From Peronospora farinosa (Eukaryota > Oomycota > Peronosporomycetes > Peronosporales > Peronosporaceae): 64,000 bases of DNA. The position numbers and the translations under genes are program-made. The stretch spans positions 124,001 to 188,000 of the forward strand of contig CANTFK010000580.1 in the NCBI GenBank assembly GCA_947646735.1, written 5' to 3'. Of this stretch, positions 36,281-45,480 are shown piece by piece. The stretch's first letter is position 1; every line of letters starts with the position of its first letter. A model generated the notes under the pieces. It had not been told where the DNA came from. It did not search any database and worked only from the letters and a program-made list of their open reading frames with translations.

Positions 36281-37151
36281 AATCGGTCGACGCCCTATCC
36301 CTTGTCACCCATCGTTCGCCTCTCGTGACCCACAATTTCCACTGTTCTGAGGTCGATCTTTTGAGAGGCACTTCCGTACATCCTCCAACGGATATCTGTA
36401 CATACCGACCCAATTTCACATCCGATACTCGAGTATTATACAGTGTCCTTCGCCCGGTCAACTGTACCCTGACTTCATCGGGGAGGCAAAGAGTTCCGTC
36501 GGCCAAGTCTAACCGGATACCGGCGGGGACCATGAAGTCCATCCCTAAAATTGCATCTTGGCCTACCATAGGGCCTACCATAGGGCCTACCCACACCTTA
36601 AAGATGTACACCAAGTTCCCATTCAGAGTGACCTTGATGCGAGTGCGCCCGTCCGTGGTGTATACGGATTCCCCAATACCAATGCATTCTTGTCGTTCAC
36701 TTACATCAATTTAGCAGCCTACCTTACAAACAAAGGCGATATCCAGAATGGATATCTCGGCACCAGTATCGAACAACAAATTTGCATGGTCGTTGTTGAC
36801 CTTTCCACGGGCTTTCGCTTGCCTGAACCATCTAGTAGGGGCGTGGTATTTCCAGTACCCCCTAGACTCGCCTGGCCTTAAGTCCAACTCCATTACTGCA
36901 TTTTCTCCAGCAAAATTATTATGCTCATTCAAAGAAGCAACATGGACCACAGGGTAATTTCCAATCTTCGATATATTTCTAATCTTAACTGGAATACCCG
37001 TCTCCTCCTTGGGCTGTTTCTCCACATATGCAAAGATGCAACAATTAGAACGCTCGGCTCGTACCAGATTCCAACCTGGCGAGCGTCCTAATTTTCCATC
37101 TTCTCGAGTTTCTCCGGGAACATCCCTGCATGCTTGGCTGGGCTGTACCAT
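36237..37151 (-). pseudogene. Element 2 aspartic protease
   Basis: The active-site loop LLFDTGAEISILD (36735-36775) and the second strand DAILGMDFMVPAG (36530-36570) are in one frame interrupted by TAA at 36711-36713. The frame overlaps the end of gag by 64 nt in another register, which could be a frameshift site or a lesion. Confidence 0.8.
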
Positions 37152-38470
37152 TGACGGAACAAATTAGAGAACTCCTCCATCTGGCACTTCCCAATCTCGT
37201 GAATCTCTCCACAACCCCGGCATACCAACAGGCAGCGATCAGACGGGTGACCCTTCCTCCCACAGCGGTCGCAGGTCAATCTTTTCCAGCAATTCAGATC
37301 TCCATGTTTCTTGGACCCGCAATATCCACATCTCGTGTTTGGGGTCGCTGATAATGGGCCGGGTCGCTGGTCTACTACCTGGCGATGTTGGTCGGCCTCC
37401 CTAGTCGGTAGATTCTTTGAGAACCTCACACTTGGATCCCTCCCCGCTTCCTTCTCCATAAGGTAGACTCGTCTTAGATCTCCCTCGTTCTCCGAAGAGT
37501 CTGGACTGGAATCTTCAGAGCTCGAGTCTTCCGGGGGCGTCCGTACTGCATGTATGGAGCGGCGATTCATATCTCTCGGCCTCTCGGGTAGTGCCGGTGC
37601 CTTCTGACGAAACTTGTTTGATCCAAACAGCATCTTGCCTCGTCGTGCCTTCGTCCGCTGACATGCTGTCAATACTTCCTCCAATTCTTCCACATCCGCC
37701 AGACGCAACATAGTCAACTTGTCTGCTAGCTCTGGGTCGTCCACCGTCAAAATGTAGTGATCGACATGATCCTTCTGAACCTTGGGCGACCCATCCTTAA
37801 TCTTCATCTTCGCCCTGAGTCCAAGCACATTCAGGCGGTACAGATAATCCAGCGGGGTCTCTTCCGACCTTTTCTTCGCATGGTAGTACTGGCGGGCGAC
37901 CGGTACCCCCGTGCCACAGAACCGAATCATGAACTCTTGGATTAAGTCCTTCCAGTTTTCTCGTACCAAGCGAACCAGTTGACGGTACCAATTCTGCGCC
38001 GGTCCAGTCAGCAATCCTCCAAAAACGAGACATCTTTCATCATCTGGTGCTTGGTCTCTTATAAATGCTGTCTTGACCGTTGATACCCAGCTGCGCGCTC
38101 TGTCTTCGTCTTGGTCTCTTCCATGAAATTCTTTAAGATCCGAGGTCGCCGAGAGTTTGATGCGAGGGACCATATTTTGCATCTGTCCCAGCGCTGCGTT
38201 CGCCATCATCGACTGAGGTCCCCTCAAATCCATGTTGTCAGGGTCGAACTCACAGGAACCGACGGATTCCATAACGACGTCGGTCATCGTGTGGCCCCTT
38301 GGCATTTGTATGCCTGGATGTTGGTCATGATGAGCGGTCATCCTTTGCGCCTCTGGTCTTCCTCCTGCTACACTCCCGTTAGGGTGTGCCCGCGGTACTT
38401 GGCGTTCATTCAAAATCTTGCCATCGCCGCGTCGAAGAGGGTCTGCAGATCACCTACCGGGTAGGTAGGA
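37088..38470 (-). pseudogene. Element 2 gag with three zinc knuckles
   Basis: The capsid segment (FHGRDQDEDRARSWVSTVKT, WYRQLVRLVRENWKDLIQEF, ETPLDYLYRLNVLGLRAKM) is typical of Ty3/Gypsy gag. It is followed by an acidic Ser-rich linker and three successive CCHC-type knuckles (CGYCGSKKHGDLNC, CDRCGRKGHPSDRC, CRGCGEIHEIGKC). The first in-frame ATG is at about 38341, but the frame stays open further upstream and likely joins the leader frame. The gag packages the element RNA. Confidence 0.82.
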
Positions 38471-39608
38471 CCTTCCCCCCCAGCATCTTCGTCACGGGGC
38501 AGAGCAAATTCCAACTAGTTCTTGTGCTGATTTTCCATTGGCTGAAAACCGGAATGATTTTCATTCTTGCCACGCATCGCCGTTTCGAGACCACGTGGTT
38601 CTTGCTTCGCGCTGCGCGCTCGGGCCTGGAGCAGCGACGCTCCAGTAGGGCCTAGGGGCATCCTAGTGACCGACCCAGTTGAGGACGATCCTGAAGACCA
38701 CGGAGCTGCTTCCCTCTGGTCCCCTTGACATCAGGAGTTGGGATGGACCTTGACTCGCCCCTGGGCGGCCGGCGGCTCCGTACATGTGGGGACACACCGT
38801 GATGTCTTGAAGAATCATCTGGCTGTCCTTGGACCGCATGTGTGTAGGTGTAACCAGAGGTGGGTGTTCCGTTGCTGGTGTGGTACCCACCAGGATCGAC
38901 AGACGCTTGTACATATGCTCTAACGTTGTTGTGATTCTGTCGAACCCCAGGGATAGCAGATCGTCCGGTTCGAACCGACCTGCGACCATGTTCGCTTCAC
39001 GAAGCATGGTGACCAGCGCTGTGATCGCGTCCGTGACGGAGTGCAGCCGTGGCAGGGTCGACACCGGCCCAGTGAGTTGACCCAGCTGCCGGATCTCCAG
39101 GATCTTCGCGACGGGGTCGCTCTCCAGGAACGCTTTCAGCTTGCGTTGGTGGTAGGCCCTCGTGAATCAGCGTCTGTCCATGACGCCAGTCCTGCCTTCT
39201 CGGGGCCTATCGACTTGGTGTTTCCGGGTGCCTTCATCCGGAACTTGGTCGGCTTGGATTGCGCGATCTTGTTTTGTTGTTTTTTTGGGGACCTTAGCCT
39301 CTCGGTTTTCACCGTCGGGTGATGGTCCTTTGGATCATGATAGGCGTCATGACCCAAGGTGTCCTCAACGAGGACATAGGGAGGGTATTTAGGTTTTTCT
39401 TCAATGAATTCAACCTCGACCATGTTGACCGGGCCCCTCCCAAGGCCCGGTCGGTCCTTCGATCCTTTGTTTGTTTCTTCTTGAGTCACTGGCGATCGGT
39501 GTTCCAGTGACTCTTCGGTCTTGTGCTCCTTCTTGACATGAACATCTTTATTTTCTTGGGACTCGGGTGAAATCCCGCGTCTTCCGAAGATCCGGGCACG
39601 CGCACCAT
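38471..39608 (-). pseudogene. Element 2 leader / gag N-terminal region
   Basis: Starting at the primer-binding site (39608), a charged frame runs to 39136 (first ATG about 39427, MVEVEFIEEKPKYPPYV), then shifts to another frame (38663-39064; helical, with MYKRLSILVG). A short frame from MPLGPTGASLLQ follows at about 38650. These look like one N-terminal gag extension broken by frameshifts. No known domain is recognised. Confidence 0.5.
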
Positions 39609-40631
39609 TGTGGTGGAGTGGTTTCTCAAAATTGTATGATGAGACCCCAAACCACTCACTGTGCCGGACTGCCGACTGTCGGAGGGGGTACCCCGATGCC
39701 GCGTATGGACGTTCTCTCACCTTGTGTACCCGTCGGCTGGCGGGTTGCACTCTTCGGAGGACTTGGTGAAGATGTAGACGTCTGCCTTGAGGGAGGTAGA
39801 CCTGGGGGGCCTCGAGTGGATATGCTTCACTCGGTGGGCCGGTAGGTGGCCACTCGATCGACTTGTCGAGAGTGGGCTTAGAGCCAAATTCTTCAGGGGC
39901 GCTTGTCGTCCCTGGCCTTTTCCTTCTGTTTCAGGGGTATTAACCACCTGACCTTTACGTTGCTCCCGGACCTTGAGGTGAGGGAGACCGCTTCCGATAG
40001 CGGGTCTTGGGGGGGGGGGGTGTTGCTACTCGAACGAGCTCACAGGCCAAATATATCCTGGAGCTCTATTCGCACTTGAACTTCGCTAAACAACTGTCAT
40101 CGACGGGGGGCCAAAATATATCCCTTCCCGGAACAGTGAGTAACTTAGAGCAAGTTCTTCTTGGGTGACGGAGTCGTGCCACGTAGATCGCAAATTGAGT
40201 AGTATTTAATATAGTCCTATCCTTTTAACTCCTTTACTCTATCCTTGCCTGAAGCTCTGATTCCTTGCGTCGACTGGTCTGATCCTTGTATTAACTGGTC
40301 CGGAGTCGCTGAACCCCGAGGGGCCGAGGTCGACCAATGAGGGACCGGGTCGACCAATGAGGGACCCAGGTCAACCGATGAGGGACCCGGGTCTACCAAC
40401 GAGGGGCCAGGTCGATCAATGAGCGGCCATGATTGACTCTCTTTTGGTACCGGTTAACCGGTACCCTGATACTGATTTTTCTTCGGCGAATCCTGCGGAT
40501 TGTCCTCCACCAACGGTCGCTCCCCTTTGAGGCCCCTGTCTCTCTGGTCCCCTGTCACTGACCCACGGCCTATACTCTGAATCCCACTGTAGTCCGGGAC
40601 CTCCATATCACAAAATTAGCACTTCACCACA
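39609..40631 (-). repeat. Element 2 5' LTR
   Basis: Near-identical to the 3' LTR (about 15 differences, several in G-runs). On the plus strand it begins TGTGGTGGAG and ends CACTTCACCACA. The internal side leads into the primer-binding site. Confidence 0.9.
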
Positions 40632-41375
40632 ATATAGTCCTATCCTTTTAACTCCTTTACTCTATCCTTGCCTGAAGCTCTGATTCCTTGCGTCGACTGG
40701 TCTGATCCTTGTATTAACTGGTCAGGAGTGGCTGAACCCCGAGGGGCCGAGGTCGACCAATGAGGGACCGGGTCGACCAATGAGGGACCCAGGTCAACCA
40801 ACGAGGGATCGGGTCGACCGATGAGGGACCGGGTCGACCAACGAGGGACTGGGTCGACCAACGAGGGACTGGGTCGACCGACGAGGGACCAGGTCTACCA
40901 ATGAGGGACTGGGTCGACCGACGAGGGACTGGGTCGACCGACGAGGGACCAGGTCTACCAATGAGGGACCCAGGTCTACCAATGAGGGACCGGGTCGACC
41001 AATGAGGGACCCAGGTCAACCGATGAGGGACCCGGGTCTACCGATGAGGGACCGGGTCGACCGATGAGGGACCGGGTCGACCGATGAGGAACCGGGTCGA
41101 CCGATGAGGAACCTGTTCGACCCATGATGGACCGGGTCGACCAATGAGGGGCATGGTCGAACCCCTTCGGTACCGGTTAAACAGTACCCTAGTAATGACC
41201 TCTCCTTTGTTTGTCTTTCAAATTCTCAGCCAACGGTCGCTTCACTCCGAGGTTCCCAATATCTCCGGTTCCTTCTCTCGATTGCGTGGCCCCTTCTCCC
41301 TAGTCCACGGCCCTTTGTCCCTTCAATCCAACTAGAACCTGGGTTCTTCACAATTTAGGAAACCACTTCACCACA
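40632..41375 (-). repeat. Partial LTR abutting element 2, with a 20-unit minisatellite
   Basis: It starts abruptly at an internal LTR position (ATATAGTCCTATCC, matching about 40210 onward in the element 2 5' LTR) and ends ACCACTTCACCACA. The 20-bp unit with core GGTCGACCAATGAGGG, present about five times in the element 2 LTRs, is expanded to roughly twenty units (about 40750-41156). The last 200 bp are a diverged variant. Open frames through the minisatellite are by-products. Confidence 0.8.
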
Positions 41376-41511
41376 AAGATCTGTCTCCCATTGTAGAGGC
41401 AAGCGCTTCTTAGCTTGCTTAAGGATCCTTTAGGCACTCCATCAGGCGCAAAAGATAAATATTTTGTGCCCATGCCAATATAATATCGTCGAGTAAACGC
41501 GACGACACAGC

Positions 41512-42285
41512 TGTGGTGGAGTGGATTCTTAAACGACGTGAGAGAACCACAAACACACACAGCGCCGGACTGCCGACTTACGGAGGGGTCATCGCTCTCG
41601 ACTAAGTCGATTTAGCCCAAGAAACCCGGTCCCAAGTGAAGTATATCCACTAAGTCCAAGTCCTATACAAATACCAAGTCTTTAAGTCTTCCGCGTCAAC
41701 CGAGGAGCAAGACCAGCCAAGCCGACGGGTACAAAAGGTGAGACCCAAGGTTGACGCGACACGGTTGGGGTTCACTGGCCACCTGGGGTCCACCTGTTGT
41801 CTGGGGTCCACTGGTCACCTGGGTCCAACGGTCACCTGGGTCCACCTGTTGTCTGGGGTCCACCGGTCACCTGGGTCTACCTGTTGTCTGGGGTCCACTG
41901 GTCACCTGGGTCCACCGGTCACCTGGGTCATTCTGTCACCTGGGTCCACCGGTCACCTGGGTCATCCTGTCACCTGGGGTCCACCGGTCACCTGGGTCCA
42001 CCGGTCACCTGGGTCCACCGGTCACCTGGGTCCACCTGTTGTCTGGGACCCACCTGTTGTCTGGGACCCACCTGTTACCTGGGGTCAACCTAAGCTGCCC
42101 TAGCAGCACTGGTCCTTTGGTCTGTAGTGTAGGACATCCTAGTACCTTCTCCGAACTCGGGACCTTGGACCAGTTTGGGGCCCTGGTCACTCACTGTCAC
42201 TCATTCAAGAGAGTGACCGAGATCTTTCACGCCAGTTATTATAATAACTACGAAGGGCCCCCCATTTCTCTGGCACTTCTCCACA
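41512..42285 (-). repeat. LTR D: element-2-superfamily LTR with internal inversion and a private minisatellite
   Basis: On the plus strand it begins TGTGGTGGAGTGGATTCTT and ends GGCACTTCTCCACA, the reverse of the LTR at 2607-3509. The block 41601-41766 is in the opposite orientation to the rest: it reads the same way as 3260-3420, whereas the first 85 bp are its reverse complement. It is followed by a minisatellite (41766-42090) with unit GGTCACCTGGGTCCACC and variants. No flanking target duplication was found. Confidence 0.7.
41766..42090. repeat. Minisatellite (GGTCACCTGGGTCCACC-type units)
   Basis: Roughly 18 units of 17-18 bp alternate between GGTCACCTGGGTCCACC and a variant with TGTTGTCTGGGGTCCACC. 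All three frames stay partly open through the array, giving artefactual ORFs rich in His/Gly/Pro/Leu. Confidence 0.85.
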
Positions 42286-42524
42286 CACCCTGTACCCTGG
42301 TCCCTGATACCCTGGGAGCAGATCGGCGATGCGTATGCAGATCCAAGAAGGTTAAAAGGAACTAATCGATTCGATCCATCGTCGCCGTACCCCGACCTAG
42401 GATATCCTGCGGACCGCTTCTCTTTCAAGTCGCGCGCTGTGCTGCCTCCTATTTTTCTCTGGCTTCCTGCAGGGTCTCGTGTCTTTCCGTTGTCGCTTTT
42501 GGCTGCCGATTGGGAAGTAAAATT

Positions 42525-43092
42525 GGACTAGAGCAGTGATAGAGAATATGATGTTTCAGCATCTCTCGAGACAACCATTGAATTGGTTTTGACTTCTCAG
42601 AGATGCCTGCAGGAACTTCCGTCAAAAATTTGAGCCACTTCGCACAGAATATTCGCAAAGACACCTTTTCAGCGTATAACTACGGCTGCAGTTGTCTCCG
42701 CGTGCTCGGAATCAGCATGTGTCCTATGCGCTTTTGTGGGAACAAGGCTAAGTACGGTAGCTTTGACCCACCAGCTTTTCCTGTCAGCAAAATGAAAAAC
42801 CCTCGCATTGGATTCTTCCGCGGCGAAAGGGACATCTTAACCACTCCAGCTGACATGGATCGGCTACGAGCTGCTTTGCCATCTGCCACAGTTATCCACG
42901 ACGAGAAGATAAGCAACTTCAGCTGCCTCGACTTCATCTGGGCTACCAATGCCAACGAAAAGGTCTACCAATCCCTACTTGAGCAGCTCAATCGGTACGA
43001 CGGCCACGGATACTGATACGAATGGAAGGAAGAACAACATTCAATATTAGCACATCATTAGAAAGATAAGGAGCAAACCATATTTCTATCGG
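42525..43092 (+). pseudogene. Inverted, internally deleted copy of the acid lipase gene
   Basis: The copy contains sequence upstream of the lipase start (42525-42595, corresponding to about 26490-26560). It joins directly, with loss of about 975 bp, to the last 138 codons and 3' flank (42596-43092, corresponding to 25022-25510). The coding part differs by about five bases over 414 bp. Two adjacent changes turn the catalytic His (FSHLDF) into Cys (FSCLDF). The nucleophile Ser is absent because of the deletion. An ATG at 42603 opens a 137-residue frame, but it lacks signal peptide and nucleophile, so it is a pseudogene. Confidence 0.9.
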
Positions 43093-43127
43093 TAACGAAC
43101 CCTTGACCGCGTCGCATCGTTCAAGAT

Positions 43128-45344
43128 CTATACAAATAGATCGTCATGCCCCGCTGCTCTAGCTAGCTCTTTAACTTTCGAGACTTCGTTGTTGCAATTG
43201 AACTGCGTTAGCACCGAAACCAAATCTTCGTATAGTTCTATCTCGAAGCGCGGGGTCTCAGGCTGCAGCCCTTGGTGTAACAACGAGAAGGTGCGCACAA
43301 ACTCTGCGATCTCGTCATACGAGTGACACCGCATCATCAGTTCGTGCAACTGCTCAGAAGAAAGCTGGAAGCCCTCGCATTCCATGTTATAGGCAACATG
43401 TAAGGTGCGCTCAATCAAACCAATCTTGGTTCCCAGGTCAACCAAAGAGACGTACAACCCTTCCGGGATCGCCAAGTGGTCTTCGCTCATCTCACGAAAT
43501 AACGAGAAACACATGTCGATACCGCACGCTCCGTATAGTGCGTTGATGACGTAGTCGAAGAATATCCTGTCTGTAGCAATACCTTGGCTAGCCATGTCCC
43601 TCAAGACACCTACCACCGCCTTCAAGTCACCATGCGATGCATGGATAAATGCGATCGTCGTAAAAACCTTAACATCTGGAACTACGTCATGCTTCTTCAT
43701 CGCATCAGTAAGTGCAATGGCATCGCCTACTATTCGCCGGCGCATGCAGATAGATAGCAGCGATGTGAAAACCTGAAGATTAGGTGCCAGCTTCCGCTCG
43801 AGAAAAACGTCCATGAGGTTGAAAATCTCCTCGATAGCGGCGTCGCGGTGATTCTCCACCATCTCGAGCATCGTGATATGGTCGGGCACGATGAATGGAT
43901 TGTTTAACATTTGCGAGAAAAGTTCCTTGGCTTGGTCTGACCTATTCGTCGCTGCGAAACAGCCAAGCGCGTCGTTGTAATTTTCTACTTCCAGCATCCA
44001 TGCACCCGCCAGCTCCTGCTCCATCAAGAATACCTCGTTCAAAACTTCTTCAAGAAAGGTCGGATCCAAGTACTTGTGACAGTAACGAATCCCCAACCCA
44101 AATCCAGCACTACGGGCTACCCCTCGCGCTACCATCCCGCGAAACACCTTTTTGAACGTGGAGAAATTCTTCAGGGCCATACACGCTTTCATTGCATTAA
44201 CGCACAAGTTTTCATCAGCTGGAAGCACCTCATCCACAATACGAAATTTCTCGTTGGCATCGTCGCACCGATCTTTCGCCTCGAATTTAACATCATTACC
44301 AAGGTCAAGCAGCCTCTCGCGAATGCTCTCCATCGTTTGGTAGCAATGCAATGCTAGCGAAAATTCCTCGAGTGTCACACAGCATTGAATTGCAGCTCCA
44401 AAGCCTCTTTCAAGCACTAAACTTTGAACTCTCTCCAAATCTCCACCACTGACACGAACTTTTCCATCCACGTAGTCCAAAAACATGCGTACAACTTTTC
44501 TAGGATTATGTTTGGTCTTAATACTTGCTTCAAAGAGTTTTAGAAAGCCTTGTTGCTGGAAATCTCTTGCCGCATCAAACTCTGCACTTGCAAAATACCC
44601 TGTAGCTAACTCTAGCACTTGTTTATATTGCTTCTTCTGCGTCATCTTGGCCATCAAATGGCCCACAATAGACGGTGGCATTAGCGGTTCCTGTGAACTC
44701 AAACCACAATCCGTCTTGCGAATCTCCGACCACAATGTCTGTTGATACAGCAGCAATTCCTGTGCAACCACTAACATCTTGATATTGGCGCAACCATTGA
44801 CCACTTCAATCAGCACTTTGGCAACAAAGTACGGTCCATATCGCTTTTTCAATTGTTCCAAAAGCTCTTGAACCTCTTTTGTACGAAAAAAACGGGACGA
44901 ACGTTGTCGTAACACCGTAAATAACAAATCTGTCCATACGGGTTCACTAGCATTTTCACGGTCAAAACTGGCCACGAGACCCAAGAGTTCAGCCGCTCCT
45001 CGCTCGTCCTTGATTTCCAGTCGACGCTGGAGCGCATTATTCCATGTCCAGGGATCGGTATTGGCCAGCAATGCAGTCTCGTCTTTGCAACGTAATGCTC
45101 GACAAGCAAAGACGAAATGGTCGGATGTCGTCTGATTGGACAATAAAACGTTTATTCGCTTGTCTTTTACGCGTACTTTAGGCGTTTGATTGGCTGGACG
45201 GGGCAAACGATGACGTAAACCGTTCGCACGTGTGGAATATAAGTGTCGATGAGGTTGTTGGTTATCTATAGACACGGAGATGGAGCGAAAGAGTCCCACG
45301 TGGGGCTGCAAAGCCACTGCACGCACGCACAGACGACGCATCAT
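43128..45344 (-). CDS. Pentatricopeptide-repeat (PPR) protein, probably mitochondrial
   Basis: A 738-residue single-exon protein with ATG at 45344. The N-terminus (MMRRLCVRAVALQPHVG, many Arg, no acids for about 25 residues) looks like a mitochondrial presequence. The C-terminal half contains PPR-type helical hairpins, clearest at about 490-620 (PNLQVFTSLLSICMRR, PDVKVFTTIAFIHASHGD, TDRIFFDYVINALYGACG). PPR proteins bind organellar RNA and act in processing or translation. No DYW or SMR domain is seen. It is divergent from coronin-7 with 136 bp between start codons. Confidence 0.85.
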   Translation of the reverse strand: MMRRLCVRAVALQPHVGLFRSISVSIDNQQPHRHLYSTRANGLRHRLPRPANQTPKVRVKDKRINVLLSNQTTSDHFVFACRALRCKDETALLANTDPWTWNNALQRRLEIKDERGAAELLGLVASFDRENASEPVWTDLLFTVLRQRSSRFFRTKEVQELLEQLKKRYGPYFVAKVLIEVVNGCANIKMLVVAQELLLYQQTLWSEIRKTDCGLSSQEPLMPPSIVGHLMAKMTQKKQYKQVLELATGYFASAEFDAARDFQQQGFLKLFEASIKTKHNPRKVVRMFLDYVDGKVRVSGGDLERVQSLVLERGFGAAIQCCVTLEEFSLALHCYQTMESIRERLLDLGNDVKFEAKDRCDDANEKFRIVDEVLPADENLCVNAMKACMALKNFSTFKKVFRGMVARGVARSAGFGLGIRYCHKYLDPTFLEEVLNEVFLMEQELAGAWMLEVENYNDALGCFAATNRSDQAKELFSQMLNNPFIVPDHITMLEMVENHRDAAIEEIFNLMDVFLERKLAPNLQVFTSLLSICMRRRIVGDAIALTDAMKKHDVVPDVKVFTTIAFIHASHGDLKAVVGVLRDMASQGIATDRIFFDYVINALYGACGIDMCFSLFREMSEDHLAIPEGLYVSLVDLGTKIGLIERTLHVAYNMECEGFQLSSEQLHELMMRCHSYDEIAEFVRTFSLLHQGLQPETPRFEIELYEDLVSVLTQFNCNNEVSKVKELARAAGHDDLFV

Positions 45345-45445
45345 TTTTCGTCGAGTGATCGATGGACGTTTGATTGGGACTCATGTGGTCCACACTATTT
45401 AGCACCCAGATGTTTTGTGTTGTGCACATGAACATTGAACCTGTT

Positions 45446-45452
45446 CCATTCC
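45446..45452 (+). promoter_or_regulatory. Candidate oomycete initiator upstream of coronin-7
   Basis: CCATTCC fits the oomycete initiator YCAYTYY and is followed by a pyrimidine-rich CCCCTTTTT. It lies 29 bp before the ATG at 45481, a usual distance for short oomycete leaders. Confidence 0.5.
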
Positions 45453-45480
45453 CCCTTTTTAGTCATACCGGTACAATACT

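Larger units (their letters stand above)
30586..40631 (-). mobile_element. Element 2: Ty3/Gypsy retrotransposon with two RNase H domains and a chromodomain
   Basis: Two 1,023-bp LTRs (30586-31608 and 39609-40631) differ at roughly fifteen positions. In minus-strand order: 5' LTR, a primer-binding site starting TGGTGCGCGTGCC one base after the LTR, gag with three zinc knuckles, aspartic protease, reverse transcriptase, RNase H, a second archaeal-type RNase H, integrase, chromodomain, a purine tract (about 31609-31622) and the 3' LTR. Dual-RNase-H Gypsy elements (Chronos and Archon) are described from oomycetes; this copy belongs to that kind. Several stops and frameshifts interrupt its frames. 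The flanks (GAAGA and ATATA) do not form a target duplication. Confidence 0.92.

Noticed and set aside
40640..41019. Minus-strand frames with repeats of the kind GRPGPSLVDP
   Set aside because: They lie entirely in the LTR minisatellite; the 20-bp unit keeps frames open by chance and there is no ATG-led conserved protein.
41738..42365. Plus-strand frames rich in Gly/His/Pro/Leu (up to 204 codons)
   Set aside because: They are produced by the 17-18-bp minisatellite in LTR D.
42603..43016. Intact short lipase gene
   Set aside because: It lacks the signal peptide and nucleophile and has Cys for the catalytic His, so it is annotated as a pseudogene.
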